From assembly GCA_021777225.1 (NCBI GenBank), contig JAJYDQ010000024.1:4506-44930 (forward strand): DNA of 40,425 nucleotides. The letters run 5' to 3'. Below, piece after piece: positions 24,254-32,208 of the stretch (position 1 is the first letter of the stretch; the number at the start of each line of letters is the position of its first letter). The notes below the pieces were generated by a model that worked only from the letters and a program-made list of their open reading frames with translations, was not told the origin of the DNA and ran no database searches. The position numbers and the translations under genes are program-made. This DNA comes from Deltaproteobacteria bacterium (lineage in GTDB: Bacteria > Desulfobacterota > Desulfomonilia > Desulfomonilales > Desulfomonilaceae).

Positions 24254-24417
24254 CACTATTTGTTCAATAAATGTCTAATAGTTTAGATACGGTTGTGTGT
24301 GAACAATGCCCCACGGAGCGGGACCGAACGGCGCGGACCGGAATATGGATCGTTGGACTTGCTTATAAACAGCAGTATGGAATAATAAATATACAATCTG
24401 TTGGAGAGGATCACAAA

Positions 24418-25752
24418 ATGTCGGAATCCGTGAATATCGCAGAAGAGATTCTAAATAAGAGGGAACTGGATCAGTGGGAGATTTTCCTGCAGAAGTCGAG
24501 CAACTTTCGCGTTGAAACAAAACAAGGCGAAACGGATTTTGTACAAAAAGCAGAGATTTCGGGGCTTGCGGTACGCCTTATAAAGAATCAAAAAATGGGT
24601 TTCTCTTTCAGTTCCAATCTAGACTATGCCAGTTTAAAACAAACGGTAGACATGGCGGAGTCAGTTGCGGATGTGACGTTGGAGGACCCTGATTATAGTT
24701 TCGTGTCACCAGTAGAATCGACACGGGCTACAAATGGATTCTTTTGTCCTGAGATCGAAGAAACTAATGAACTTGACAAGATTTCAATAGCCAGGACCAT
24801 TGAAGAAACCGCCTTCTCGCATGATAAACGTGTGAGCGCTGTCCGATCCTCGGGGTATTCAGATTATATTCTTGAAGCGGAAATTCGAAATTCATTAGGA
24901 TTAAGAGTTCAGGCAAAGGCAGGACTAGCGCGTATATGGATAGAATTAATGGCCCAATCAGCAAGTGAACAGGAGATGAGCTATTGGAGTAGTCAGGCGC
25001 GAAACCCGAAAACGCTTGATCCGGTTAAACTTGGTCAGGTAGGCGCTGAGAGGGCCATCAACAGGCTGGGTGGAGTGGCGATGCAATCGACCAAGTGTCC
25101 CGTGCTTATCGAAAATACCGTAGCGGCCAGTCTCCTGGGGACATTATCGAATGCTTTCCTGGCAGAAAGCCATTATAAAAAAACTGTGTCGCCAAGGGTA
25201 TATGTCGGTTCGAAAGTTTTTGCTCCTACAATAAATGTATTTGATGGGGGACTGGAGCCCGAAGGAGCCCGAGCTTTTCCATTTGATGGAGAAGGAACGC
25301 CTTCGCAGTTAACGGCAATAGTTCTTGATGGCGAAGTAATGTCTCTACTTGCTGATAATTATTACAGCAGGAAACTGCAAACAAAACGCACTGCTAATTC
25401 CTGCCGTTCCAGTTTTGACAGCGCACCTTTCAATGGAGTGACCAACTTGTTCATAGAACGAGGAAATTCTACGCAATCTGAATTGATAAGAGATATTGGA
25501 TCAGGGATAATGATCACAGAAGTTATGGGGTTGCACACCGCAAATCCAATAAGTGGAGATTTTTCAGTAGGAGCCGCGGGGTTCAAAATTTCTGGTGGAC
25601 GCATCGATCACCCAATAAAAGGTATTGCCATTGCGGGGAACCTTATAGATCTTTTAGGGCTCGTAAGAAATGTTGGAGCTGATTTTCAATTCTTTGGCGC
25701 TTTCGGAGCGCCTTCCTTACTGGTGGAAAGCCTTTCAATCAGTGGAGAGTGA
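24418..25752 (+). CDS. TldD/PmbA family protein, PmbA (TldE) type
   Basis: From the ATG at 24418 this is 444 residues, the usual PmbA length. TldD/PmbA form a heteromeric metalloprotease that trims peptides such as microcin precursors and acts on some antitoxins. TldD carries the HExxxH zinc site and PmbA does not. This sequence has no HExxxH and shows PmbA-like segments: ISGLAVRLIKNQKMGFSFSS, a central CPVLIENTVAASLLGTLSNAFLAE, VFDGGLEPEGARAFPFDGEGTPSQ, RTANSCRSSF and ITEVMGLHTANPISGDFSVGAAGF. A longer frame from 24271 adds 49 residues that look unrelated to the family; the ATG at 24418 has GGAGAGGA upstream and I prefer it. No tldD is within the window. Confidence 0.85.
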   Translation: MSESVNIAEEILNKRELDQWEIFLQKSSNFRVETKQGETDFVQKAEISGLAVRLIKNQKMGFSFSSNLDYASLKQTVDMAESVADVTLEDPDYSFVSPVESTRATNGFFCPEIEETNELDKISIARTIEETAFSHDKRVSAVRSSGYSDYILEAEIRNSLGLRVQAKAGLARIWIELMAQSASEQEMSYWSSQARNPKTLDPVKLGQVGAERAINRLGGVAMQSTKCPVLIENTVAASLLGTLSNAFLAESHYKKTVSPRVYVGSKVFAPTINVFDGGLEPEGARAFPFDGEGTPSQLTAIVLDGEVMSLLADNYYSRKLQTKRTANSCRSSFDSAPFNGVTNLFIERGNSTQSELIRDIGSGIMITEVMGLHTANPISGDFSVGAAGFKISGGRIDHPIKGIAIAGNLIDLLGLVRNVGADFQFFGAFGAPSLLVESLSISGE

Positions 25753-25851
25753 TCATTGCCGCAATCGTCAGTCGAACAGGTGAACTTGTTAAATGGTGTC
25801 GCCATGCACGAACTTCAGGGCCCTACAAGTGGTAACTCAAAAAATAATTTA

Positions 25852-26661
25852 TCACCATAATCCAGGCGCTTTGGTATTGGGGAATCGCGTTGGTCCTCCG
25901 GATTTTTGTCTTTCAGCTTTTGGTGCCGATGAAAGTTGCTCGAGCATGTGATTAAGTTTGTTTTTCCATTCGGGGTTTTTCTCCAATTCAATAGCCTTTT
26001 TAAAACTTTCGGCCGCTTTGTCTTTTCTGCCCGACTGAGAATAAGCCATTCCCAGGTTCGCCCAAGCCTCGTGATCGTTGGGGTACCTTCTTAGGACCGA
26101 CTCATAGTCCTGAATGGCAAGGTCATAGCGCTCAAGGCCAACATAAGCCATGCCGCGCCCAAGAATCGCCGATCTCGAATTTGGAGCGAGACGCAACGCC
26201 CTGTTATAATCTTCGATCGCTGCCTTGTGATCCAGATTAAAATTGTTAGTGTCCGCTCTTTGGATGAAACCCTGAGGATCATGTGGTCGAAATTCCACAT
26301 ACCTAGTAAGGTCTTGCAGGGCCTTCATGGGAAGACCCATTTTATCAAAGGCCTCACCACGTAACAGATATGCCTCCACAGATCTTGGTGACTGTTTTAC
26401 GGCTTCTGTAAGGTATCGAATTGCGACTGGCAACTCATTCCTTTCGATCAAATCCTTGGCCCTGGAAATTAACGAATTCGCAGGAATCTTGGTCAAGGCG
26501 CTACGCGACGAGGATGGCTGCGCAAGTAAACTTAGCGCTGGAGCGGGCCATGATAGGACGATGACCACTACCGCCAATACTGGTTTCAGGCTTGAACAAA
26601 AAAAGGAAAGAAACTTTGCGCGGTTTGAAAAGCTCTTTTTTGTAAACAGAAAAGCCCTCAT
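25852..26661 (-). CDS. TPR-repeat protein with N-terminal membrane anchor/signal
   Basis: From the ATG at 26661 this is 269 residues. A basic N-terminus and hydrophobic segment (about 25-45, VLAVVVIVLSWPAPALSLLA) indicate export or membrane anchoring. About residues 65-235 contain five TPR units (for example AIRYLTEAVKQSPRSVEAYLLRGEAFDKMG, AIEDYNRALRLAPNSRSAILGRGMAYVGLE and AIQDYESVLRRYPNDHEAWANLGMAYSQSG). TPRs mediate protein-protein contacts; the partner is unknown. The C-terminal tail is Pro/Lys-rich. AAGGGA about 7 bases upstream supports this ATG over the TTG at 26688. It converges on pmbA with a 99-base gap and no clear hairpin terminator. Confidence 0.82.
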   Translation of the reverse strand: MRAFLFTKKSFSNRAKFLSFFCSSLKPVLAVVVIVLSWPAPALSLLAQPSSSRSALTKIPANSLISRAKDLIERNELPVAIRYLTEAVKQSPRSVEAYLLRGEAFDKMGLPMKALQDLTRYVEFRPHDPQGFIQRADTNNFNLDHKAAIEDYNRALRLAPNSRSAILGRGMAYVGLERYDLAIQDYESVLRRYPNDHEAWANLGMAYSQSGRKDKAAESFKKAIELEKNPEWKNKLNHMLEQLSSAPKAERQKSGGPTRFPNTKAPGLW

Positions 26662-26796
26662 TGCAATCCCTTGAGAAGCTGTCCACAAATCTGAAGATTT
26701 TCGTAGTATTCCTATTTGTGAAAAGGCATAACTTAACGATTCAAATCATAGCCCGCTCACGAATAATAAACAACCCTAGACTTTAGAGGAGGCACT

Positions 26797-27573
26797 ATGG
26801 AGTATAAAGACGTTCTAGTAAACGTAGTTGATTCAATAGGATCAATTACTTTGAATTCGCCACGCACAGCAAACGCGTTGTCCAAGAACATGATTCTCGA
26901 ATTAATTTGCGCTCTCAAATCATTCCGCGACGAATCTTCTGTAAAGGTCATAATCATAAAGGCAGCGGGAAAACATTTTTGTTCTGGTCATAATTTGAAC
27001 GAAATGCTTGATGGTGGTGTTACCGAATACAAGTTCATATTTAATCAATGTGCGGAGATGATGCTTCTAATCCATGAAATTCCACAGATTGTGATCGCTC
27101 AGATACATGGTGTCGCCACGGCAGCGGGTTGCCAGTTGGCTGCTCAGTGTGACCTGTCAGTCGCGTGCGATTCTTCGAAATTTGGGACTCCAGGGGTAAA
27201 GATAGGGCTTTTCTGCAGCACACCCATGGTTGCTCTTAGCAGAGCGATCGGTAGAAAACACGCTCTCGAAATGCTTTTGACCGGGCGACTGATCACAGCT
27301 CAAGAAGCCAAGAGTTATGGTCTGATCAACCACATTGTTTCAGAAAGTGATCTGGAAAAGGCGACTCTTGAACTAGCCGAGACTATATCCAAATCGAGTC
27401 CTCTTACACTCTCTATAGGAAAGAAGGCTTTTTATTCTCAAATTGACATGCCGGAAAACAAGGCTTATGCCCATGCCGTAGAAGTAATGACCCTTAACCT
27501 TATGGCGGAAGACGCCCAAAACGGTATCAAAGCTTTCCTGGAAAAGAGGATCCCTGTCTGGAAAGGTCGATAG
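26797..27573 (+). CDS. enoyl-CoA hydratase/isomerase family protein, ECHDC3-like
   Basis: This 258-residue crotonase-fold protein has oxyanion-hole segments KHFCSGHNLNEM (about 65-76) and HGVATAAGCQL (about 108-118). The two Glu that catalyse hydration in classical enoyl-CoA hydratase are absent: the first position is Gln (GCQLAAQCD) and the second is Gly (FGTPGVKIG). The GLFCSTPMVALSRAIGRKHALEMLLTGR block matches what I recall of the ECHDC3 group, which has the same substitutions. It therefore probably binds an acyl-CoA but may not be a hydratase. The ATG has AGGAGG 5-6 bases upstream. It stands alone, divergent from the TPR gene and convergent with the CMD gene. Confidence 0.88.
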   Translation: MEYKDVLVNVVDSIGSITLNSPRTANALSKNMILELICALKSFRDESSVKVIIIKAAGKHFCSGHNLNEMLDGGVTEYKFIFNQCAEMMLLIHEIPQIVIAQIHGVATAAGCQLAAQCDLSVACDSSKFGTPGVKIGLFCSTPMVALSRAIGRKHALEMLLTGRLITAQEAKSYGLINHIVSESDLEKATLELAETISKSSPLTLSIGKKAFYSQIDMPENKAYAHAVEVMTLNLMAEDAQNGIKAFLEKRIPVWKGR

Positions 27574-27623
27574 TAAAGTACCTGAAATCTTACTATATTA
27601 TGGATGCTAATTAACTCAGGGGG

Positions 27624-27944
27624 TCATTTGGCGTCGACATGCGAAATGACTTCCTCAACCCAGCCGTAAGCTGCAATCATTGCCGGAAATCCTATGACGG
27701 TCGCTGACAACAGGGTAGCTTGTAAAAGGTCGTCGTGGGAAGCCCCAGCCTCTAAAGCGCGTCTGGAATGTGACTTAACCCCACCCATCGAACCTGCGCC
27801 GATTGAAATTCCTAGTTGAATCAAGTGCTGAGTTTTGGTTTCAAGCTTCCCAGCTTTGGAACACAGATCACCAACTTCTTTGAATTTTCCGGCGATTTCT
27901 CCGTGGTGTTCTATGAATTTTTTGAATACTTCGGGTAAATACAT
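27624..27944 (-). CDS. carboxymuconolactone decarboxylase (CMD/AhpD-like) family protein lacking the CxxC
   Basis: From the ATG at 27944 this is a 106-residue all-helical CMD-fold protein: KTQHLIQLGISIGAGSMGGVKSHSRRALEAGASHDDLLQATLLSATVIGFPAMIAAY. In AhpD-type members the helix reads C-x-x-C-x-x-x-H; here the Cys positions are Ser and Gly (SMGGVKSH), so peroxidase or disulfide chemistry of AhpD is unlikely. The His is retained. The function is unknown; such Cys-less members are common in anaerobes, from general knowledge. AAAGGA is 6 bases before this ATG; the TTG 21 bases upstream is less likely. Nothing nearby explains its role. Confidence 0.85.
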   Translation of the reverse strand: MYLPEVFKKFIEHHGEIAGKFKEVGDLCSKAGKLETKTQHLIQLGISIGAGSMGGVKSHSRRALEAGASHDDLLQATLLSATVIGFPAMIAAYGWVEEVISHVDAK

Positions 27945-28192
27945 GTTGGTCCTTTCTTTTGTCAACCAATCGGATCAAAGTCCTGAAATAACCTCATAGA
28001 TTGATATATTAAGCCTAGAAATCATTTTGGAACATTTAAAAAATAAATCAATTTGGATCGTCCTACGCCCCAAATCAGAGTAAGCCCTAGACATAAATGC
28101 GCTGCCTGTTGACCATGCCATGGAATTATAGTAAACGGCTAGTAATTCGACAAATAAATCATATTTAAGCGCAGGCGCCTCGGAAAGGAGTC

Positions 28193-29164
28193 ATGAATTT
28201 GCGAGTTTTGTCTGGTATTCAACCAAGTGGAGCGCTTCATCTGGGAAACTACCTAGCGATGATGAAACCTATGATCTCTTACATGGACCGTAGCCAACTG
28301 TTCGTATTTGTAGTTAACATGCATGCAATGACAAGCGTTACAGACGGCGAGAAACTTGCCGAGGGAACGCTTGAAGCGGCGTCGGATTTCCTGGCCTTGG
28401 GATTGGACCCTCACCGATCAATCTTCTGGGTTCAGTCGGACGTGTCGGAGGTTGCAGAATTGGCGTGGATCCTGACTTGCATCACGCCAATGGGTTTGCT
28501 GGAACGTTGTCACTCGTATAAGGATAAAGTGGCTAAGGGTATTTCTCCCAATCATGGGCTTTTTGCCTACCCGGTGTTGATGGCTGCAGACATCCTTCTC
28601 TACCAGGCAAATGTTGTGCCGGTAGGTAAGGATCAAAAGCAGCATATCGAAGTCACCAGAGACATTGCGATCAAATTTAACAGTATTTACGGTGATACCT
28701 TTGTCATTCCTGAAGGTGAGATAAATGATCAGGTAGCTACTGTTCCCGGGATTGACGGACAAAAGATGTCCAAATCCTATGGAAACACGATAGAAATATT
28801 TCTGGATGAAAAGAGTCTTCGAAAAAAGGTGATGAGCGTTAAGACCGATTCGACACCTGTTGATCAGCCCAAAGATCCGGAAACCTGTAGCCTGTTCCAG
28901 ATTTATAGACATTTTGCTCCTCAAGAGCGTGTCGATGAAGTGAAACGTTTATATATCGAAGGAGGCGCGTCCTACGGGGTTATCAAAAAGGAGTTGTCGG
29001 AAATACTCTGGGAGCTTTTCCGCAAACCTCGGCAAGAGAAACAGAAACTTCTCAGTGATCCCGGCTATATAAGGTCAGTGTTGGCTGACGGGGCTAAAAA
29101 GGCCAGAGAAATTGCAACCCCCACCATCGAAGACGTTCGCAGGAAAATAGGCGTAAAATATTAG
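28193..29164 (+). CDS. trpS: tryptophanyl-tRNA synthetase
   Basis: TrpRS charges tRNA-Trp. The 323-residue class I enzyme has the N-terminal signature SGIQPSGALHLGNY (HLGN at 16-19), AADILLYQANVVPVGKDQKQHIE (134-153) in the Trp-binding region, and KMSKS at 191-195 (GIDGQKMSKSYGN). Length is normal for a bacterial TrpRS and no residue looks unusual. The ATG has AAAGGAG 5 bases upstream. A TTGACC at 28109 with TAAACG 17 bases later is a possible weak promoter. I found no T-box or leader peptide in the 248 bases before it. It is 32 bases upstream of nth, so the two may be co-transcribed. Confidence 0.97.
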   Translation: MNLRVLSGIQPSGALHLGNYLAMMKPMISYMDRSQLFVFVVNMHAMTSVTDGEKLAEGTLEAASDFLALGLDPHRSIFWVQSDVSEVAELAWILTCITPMGLLERCHSYKDKVAKGISPNHGLFAYPVLMAADILLYQANVVPVGKDQKQHIEVTRDIAIKFNSIYGDTFVIPEGEINDQVATVPGIDGQKMSKSYGNTIEIFLDEKSLRKKVMSVKTDSTPVDQPKDPETCSLFQIYRHFAPQERVDEVKRLYIEGGASYGVIKKELSEILWELFRKPRQEKQKLLSDPGYIRSVLADGAKKAREIATPTIEDVRRKIGVKY

Positions 29165-29196
29165 CGTTGTGAATATAAATTTAAACACTTAGGGAG

Positions 29197-29859
29197 ATGT
29201 GTTCCATAGAAGTTCAAATAGATAAGATCGTTGAAATACTCCATGAAGCGGTCACGGCAATGAGAGTCCCAATCGTAACCGAGATTTCTCAACATAGACG
29301 TTCTCCGTTTGAGGTCCTAATTGCAACAATTTTGTCACTAAGGACAAAAGATGAGGTGACACGTTCCGCATCGAAACGTTTATTTAAAGAAGCCAAAACT
29401 CCGTATGATCTCATCAAACTAAAAGAATCCCATATAGCCGAGCTAATATTTCCTGTAGGGTTCTATAAAACTAAAGCTAAGACCCTGATATCCCTTTGTA
29501 AAGTAATTATAGAAGACTATCAGGGAGAGGTCCCAAACGATTTGGATGAACTCTTGAAGCTCAAAGGTGTTGGTCGGAAGACTGCGAATCTAGTGATGAC
29601 ACTGGGATATGGAAAACTTGGTATCTGTGTAGATACCCACGTGCACAGGATAAGCAATAGACTCGGATATGTGAAAACCCAAAATCCTGACCAAACAGAG
29701 ATAGCTTTACGTGGAGAGTTACCGACGAAATACTGGATTGATTACAATGACCTATTGGTAACATGGGGTCAAAACATATGTAAACCTATATCGCCACTGT
29801 GTTCAAAATGCGCTATCAGCGACTATTGCAATCGGGTGGGAGTGACAAAGAGCAGATGA
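29197..29859 (+). CDS. nth: endonuclease III (DNA glycosylase/AP lyase)
   Basis: This 220-residue base-excision-repair enzyme removes oxidised pyrimidines and nicks AP sites. Visible features are the helix-hairpin-helix LLKLKGVGRKTANLVM with catalytic Lys128, catalytic Asp146 in VDTHVHR, and the C-terminal [4Fe-4S] loop Cys195-x6-Cys202-x2-Cys205-x5-Cys211. The N-terminal motif is LSLRTKD, a variant common in archaeal-type EndoIII, in place of E. coli LSAQATD. The only usable start in frame is ATG at 29197, with AGGGAG directly abutting it, an unusually tight spacing. It is 32 bases after trpS and converges with the DUF2062 gene 21 bases away. Confidence 0.96.
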   Translation: MCSIEVQIDKIVEILHEAVTAMRVPIVTEISQHRRSPFEVLIATILSLRTKDEVTRSASKRLFKEAKTPYDLIKLKESHIAELIFPVGFYKTKAKTLISLCKVIIEDYQGEVPNDLDELLKLKGVGRKTANLVMTLGYGKLGICVDTHVHRISNRLGYVKTQNPDQTEIALRGELPTKYWIDYNDLLVTWGQNICKPISPLCSKCAISDYCNRVGVTKSR

Positions 29860-29880
29860 CATTTTTCGGAAAATTAGTCT

Positions 29881-30465
29881 CTATTTATCTTCAATTGTTT
29901 GAGAACGCGCCGCATCTGAAGACAGAGCGTGAGATGATTTCTTAACAGCCCTGGATGTTTGGATCTTCAGACACAAAAAATAGCCGGCGAATCCTAAGGG
30001 TATGGCGACTACAAAAGACCCCACAGTCCATCGCAAAAGAATATCGCCACCAAGGGCCAAAAACTGAGCGGAAGCGTCGCCAAGATGTTTAGCATCTAAA
30101 ATCGGGCTTATCAAAAGGTAAAATTCATGGAAATCTCTAACCGGAGGTCTATTTAACAAGAGTGATCCTATAAGATAAAAGCCGTAGTACATGGGTCCCA
30201 CAGAGACAGGATTGTTAACCCATGTAAACGCAAAAGCGACTAAAAGGTTGAACGGCAAAATCAATCTTAATAAACCCATACAAATTGTTTGAGCGCCCAA
30301 CGGTACACCGGCTCCGATGAACAACCCCACAAAAACTCCCCTGGCGTCATACCATGGTGGGTTTTGGGACCGGACAAAAGGATCTACAAACACTCGCTTA
30401 ATCTTGACGGAGAGTTTCTTCAGATAACCTAAAAAAGTATGGAAACTGTTATGAACGGCTAACAA
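29881..30465 (-). CDS. DUF2062 family membrane protein
   Basis: This protein of up to 194 residues has the DUF2062 pattern: a basic N-terminus, a first hydrophobic segment ARGVFVGLFIGAGVPLGAQTICMGLLRLILPFN (about 41-74), the motif FTWVNNPVSVGPMYYGFYLIGSLLL (about 80-105) and a last membrane segment near 148-170 (VGSFVVAIPLGFAGYFLCL). Three to four membrane helices place it in the inner membrane. The function is unknown; the family often sits near envelope or LPS genes. No ATG is available at the start; TTG at 30465 is used with only a weak AGGT nearby, so the N-terminus is uncertain. It is downstream of a terminator that ends the WGQ-repeat gene. Confidence 0.8.
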   Translation of the reverse strand: MLAVHNSFHTFLGYLKKLSVKIKRVFVDPFVRSQNPPWYDARGVFVGLFIGAGVPLGAQTICMGLLRLILPFNLLVAFAFTWVNNPVSVGPMYYGFYLIGSLLLNRPPVRDFHEFYLLISPILDAKHLGDASAQFLALGGDILLRWTVGSFVVAIPLGFAGYFLCLKIQTSRAVKKSSHALSSDAARSQTIEDK

Positions 30466-30504
30466 GACCTATGTCCATTTAGATAAAGGGCCATTGTTCG
30501 GCCT

Positions 30505-30538
30505 AAAAAAGAACCGGCGTCTATCATAGAGACGCCGG
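30505..30538 (-). terminator. intrinsic terminator of the WGQ-repeat secreted protein gene
   Basis: The 9-base GC-rich stem CCGGCGTCT (30514-30522) and AGACGCCGG (30530-30538) has a 7-base loop. On the minus strand it is followed by TTC and then TTTTTT (30505-30510). It is about 80 bases after the gene that ends at 30616. Confidence 0.75.
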
Positions 30539-30615
30539 AAATATTTAAAGACATCCAAAAGGAAAAACCAGAAACCAATTTGCCTAAGGAATATTTACCA
30601 GGGATGAAGGTCTCG

Positions 30616-31197
30616 CTAGTCCTGTTGATTCTGTTTACCCCATTGAAATTTGGTCTGCGATTGCTCCGAGTTGGATTCTGTTTGTCCCCACTTCATCTTT
30701 TTGGTCGCCGGTCTGTCTTGATCATCTTGGTCTGTTGTGCTTGACCCCACATTGCCATTCACCGACGAGTTGGCATTGGTAGTGGGAGGTGTTGATCCAG
30801 GTGATGTCTCGGCGGGTTTTGGGGAAACTGACGGCGCTTTTTGTGATGGTGTCGACCGCTGTGTCGATGTAGGAACGCTGATGTTTGTCCTGATCGGGGG
30901 GGGAGCTGTACGAACAACCGGTTCAGGTTGAATAGGGGTGGATGACCGTATGGCCGGGCCTGCTTCTGGTTGAGCCTCAGAGGTCAGGTCCTTGGTTTTG
31001 TAAGTATCATAAATTTCTTGGTCTCCGAATGTCGGACTTTGTTGAGTTTTATCGAAATCTATAGAGAAATCCTTGTCAGTTATTTCAGCGCTGGTAGGAG
31101 GAGCTTGTCCCCAATACATCTCATCTTCAGCAATACTAAGCGCCGGAGGAGAGAGGGTCATAAATACCATCAAAAATGCGCCTACTATCTTTTTCAT
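30616..31197 (-). CDS. secreted Pro/Ser/Thr-rich hypothetical protein with WGQ motifs
   Basis: This 193-residue exported protein has a signal peptide (about 1-23, KKIVGAFLMVFMTLSPPALSIAE). The mature chain is low-complexity and probably disordered, with Pro/Thr/Ser-rich tracts at about 75-150. A short aromatic motif occurs near the N-terminus of the mature part (MYWGQAPP) and twice at the C-terminus (MKWGQTESN and FQWGKQNQ). There is no Cys and no lipobox. I do not recognise a family; a periplasmic or surface linker protein is one reading. The ATG has AAAGGAG 8 bases upstream. It has its own promoter and terminator and so stands alone. Confidence 0.7.
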   Translation of the reverse strand: MKKIVGAFLMVFMTLSPPALSIAEDEMYWGQAPPTSAEITDKDFSIDFDKTQQSPTFGDQEIYDTYKTKDLTSEAQPEAGPAIRSSTPIQPEPVVRTAPPPIRTNISVPTSTQRSTPSQKAPSVSPKPAETSPGSTPPTTNANSSVNGNVGSSTTDQDDQDRPATKKMKWGQTESNSEQSQTKFQWGKQNQQD

Positions 31198-31267
31198 GAA
31201 AAAACTCCTTTCGAGGTCGGGAACGTGGTTATAGGGGCTCTCCTAGCGATACTAATATTTTAAGAAT

Positions 31268-31297
31268 ATTATATAACAAAACTCTATAACTAGTCAA
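31268..31297 (-). promoter_or_regulatory. promoter of the WGQ-repeat secreted protein gene
   Basis: On the minus strand, TTGACT (31292-31297), an 18-base spacer and a perfect TATAAT (31268-31273), about 70 bases before the start codon. Confidence 0.6.
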
Positions 31298-31376
31298 CTT
31301 ATTACAAATATTTTATAAATAGTTCCACATTGGAAAACCTCGTAGCGAGAATGAATATTTCTGGAAACACTCATAA

Positions 31377-32018
31377 TTATACCCCCCTGAGTTCACCAGG
31401 CCATATGTGCTTGTGTAGCTGTAACTGAAGCCGGACCTCCAGTTTGTCCGAGAGCATCCAGGCAGCCAATTCACGAGGTGACAACATGCCAAACGCAGCG
31501 GACATCAAAATTTCGTCGCACGAGCCGATTAAGAACTTACGGTAAATTTCCACTGCCCAGTCGTAATCCCGCCGGTCGGTTAGGACAAATTTGACCTGGT
31601 CATCCCGCCTCAATCTCTCCAAATTGTTCCAATCCATCATATGGCTTTGTCCACTACCCGGGCATTTAATGTCCATGATGGAGATTGCCTTTTCGGGCAA
31701 GACAGATATATCCATTGAACCGTTAGTTTCCACCAGGACGATGCGCTGCTCCACCAAAAGGCGCTCTATAAGTTGCAATGCGCTAGGTTGGAGGAGCGGT
31801 TCCCCTCCAGTCACCAATACATGCTTCATCCCAAGTCTCTCGACTGCTAGTGCGGTGTCTCCTACACTGATTTGATCTCCTTCAGTCCACGCGTATTGAG
31901 TGTCACAATAGGAGCATCTAAGATTACAGCCGGTAAGTCTTACAATCGTGAACGGCAGTCCTGCGAAAGAGGATTCACCCTGTATACTTTTGAAAATTTC
32001 ACAAACTGTTAAATTCAT
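31377..32018 (-). CDS. queE: 7-carboxy-7-deazaguanine synthase (QueE)
   Basis: QueE is a radical-SAM enzyme that converts 6-carboxytetrahydropterin to 7-carboxy-7-deazaguanine on the way to queuosine. From the ATG at 32018 it has 213 residues and begins LTVCEIFKSIQGESSFAG, the usual QueE start. The cluster-binding Cys31-x3-Cys35-x2-Cys38 lies in GCNLRCSYCDTQYAW, followed by VLVTGGEPLLQPSALQLIE and VLVETNGSMDIS. The C-terminus has LQLQLHKHIWP. A TTG frame 90 bases upstream adds residues foreign to the family and is rejected, although the ATG has no strong Shine-Dalgarno site. No queC, queD or queF is in the window. Confidence 0.93.
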   Translation of the reverse strand: MNLTVCEIFKSIQGESSFAGLPFTIVRLTGCNLRCSYCDTQYAWTEGDQISVGDTALAVERLGMKHVLVTGGEPLLQPSALQLIERLLVEQRIVLVETNGSMDISVLPEKAISIMDIKCPGSGQSHMMDWNNLERLRRDDQVKFVLTDRRDYDWAVEIYRKFLIGSCDEILMSAAFGMLSPRELAAWMLSDKLEVRLQLQLHKHIWPGELRGV

Positions 32019-32208
32019 GTGTTGTGTCACGTCATTTAAATGAGATATTCTAAGACAACAATAGGATACAACAAGGAAATGCGTATTTAAACGTTTGTCA
32101 ACATGCAAGCCGGCCGTTAGATGATATTTCCGGAACCAGCGCTGGAAGGACCTCGGGTTCGATAATTGTTCTAATCTCTTGCGCTACATTCGTTATGGTG
32201 GAGTAATT

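Noticed and set aside
24271-24417. 49-codon N-terminal extension of the PmbA-like gene
   Set aside because: It does not resemble the PmbA family start, and the ATG at 24418 has its own ribosome site.
27945-28192. T-box or Trp leader upstream of trpS
   Set aside because: No T-box sequence, no Trp-rich short frame and no terminator hairpin were found.
32019-32108. 30-codon upstream extension of queE from TTG
   Set aside because: Residues foreign to the family; the canonical QueE start matches the ATG at 32018.
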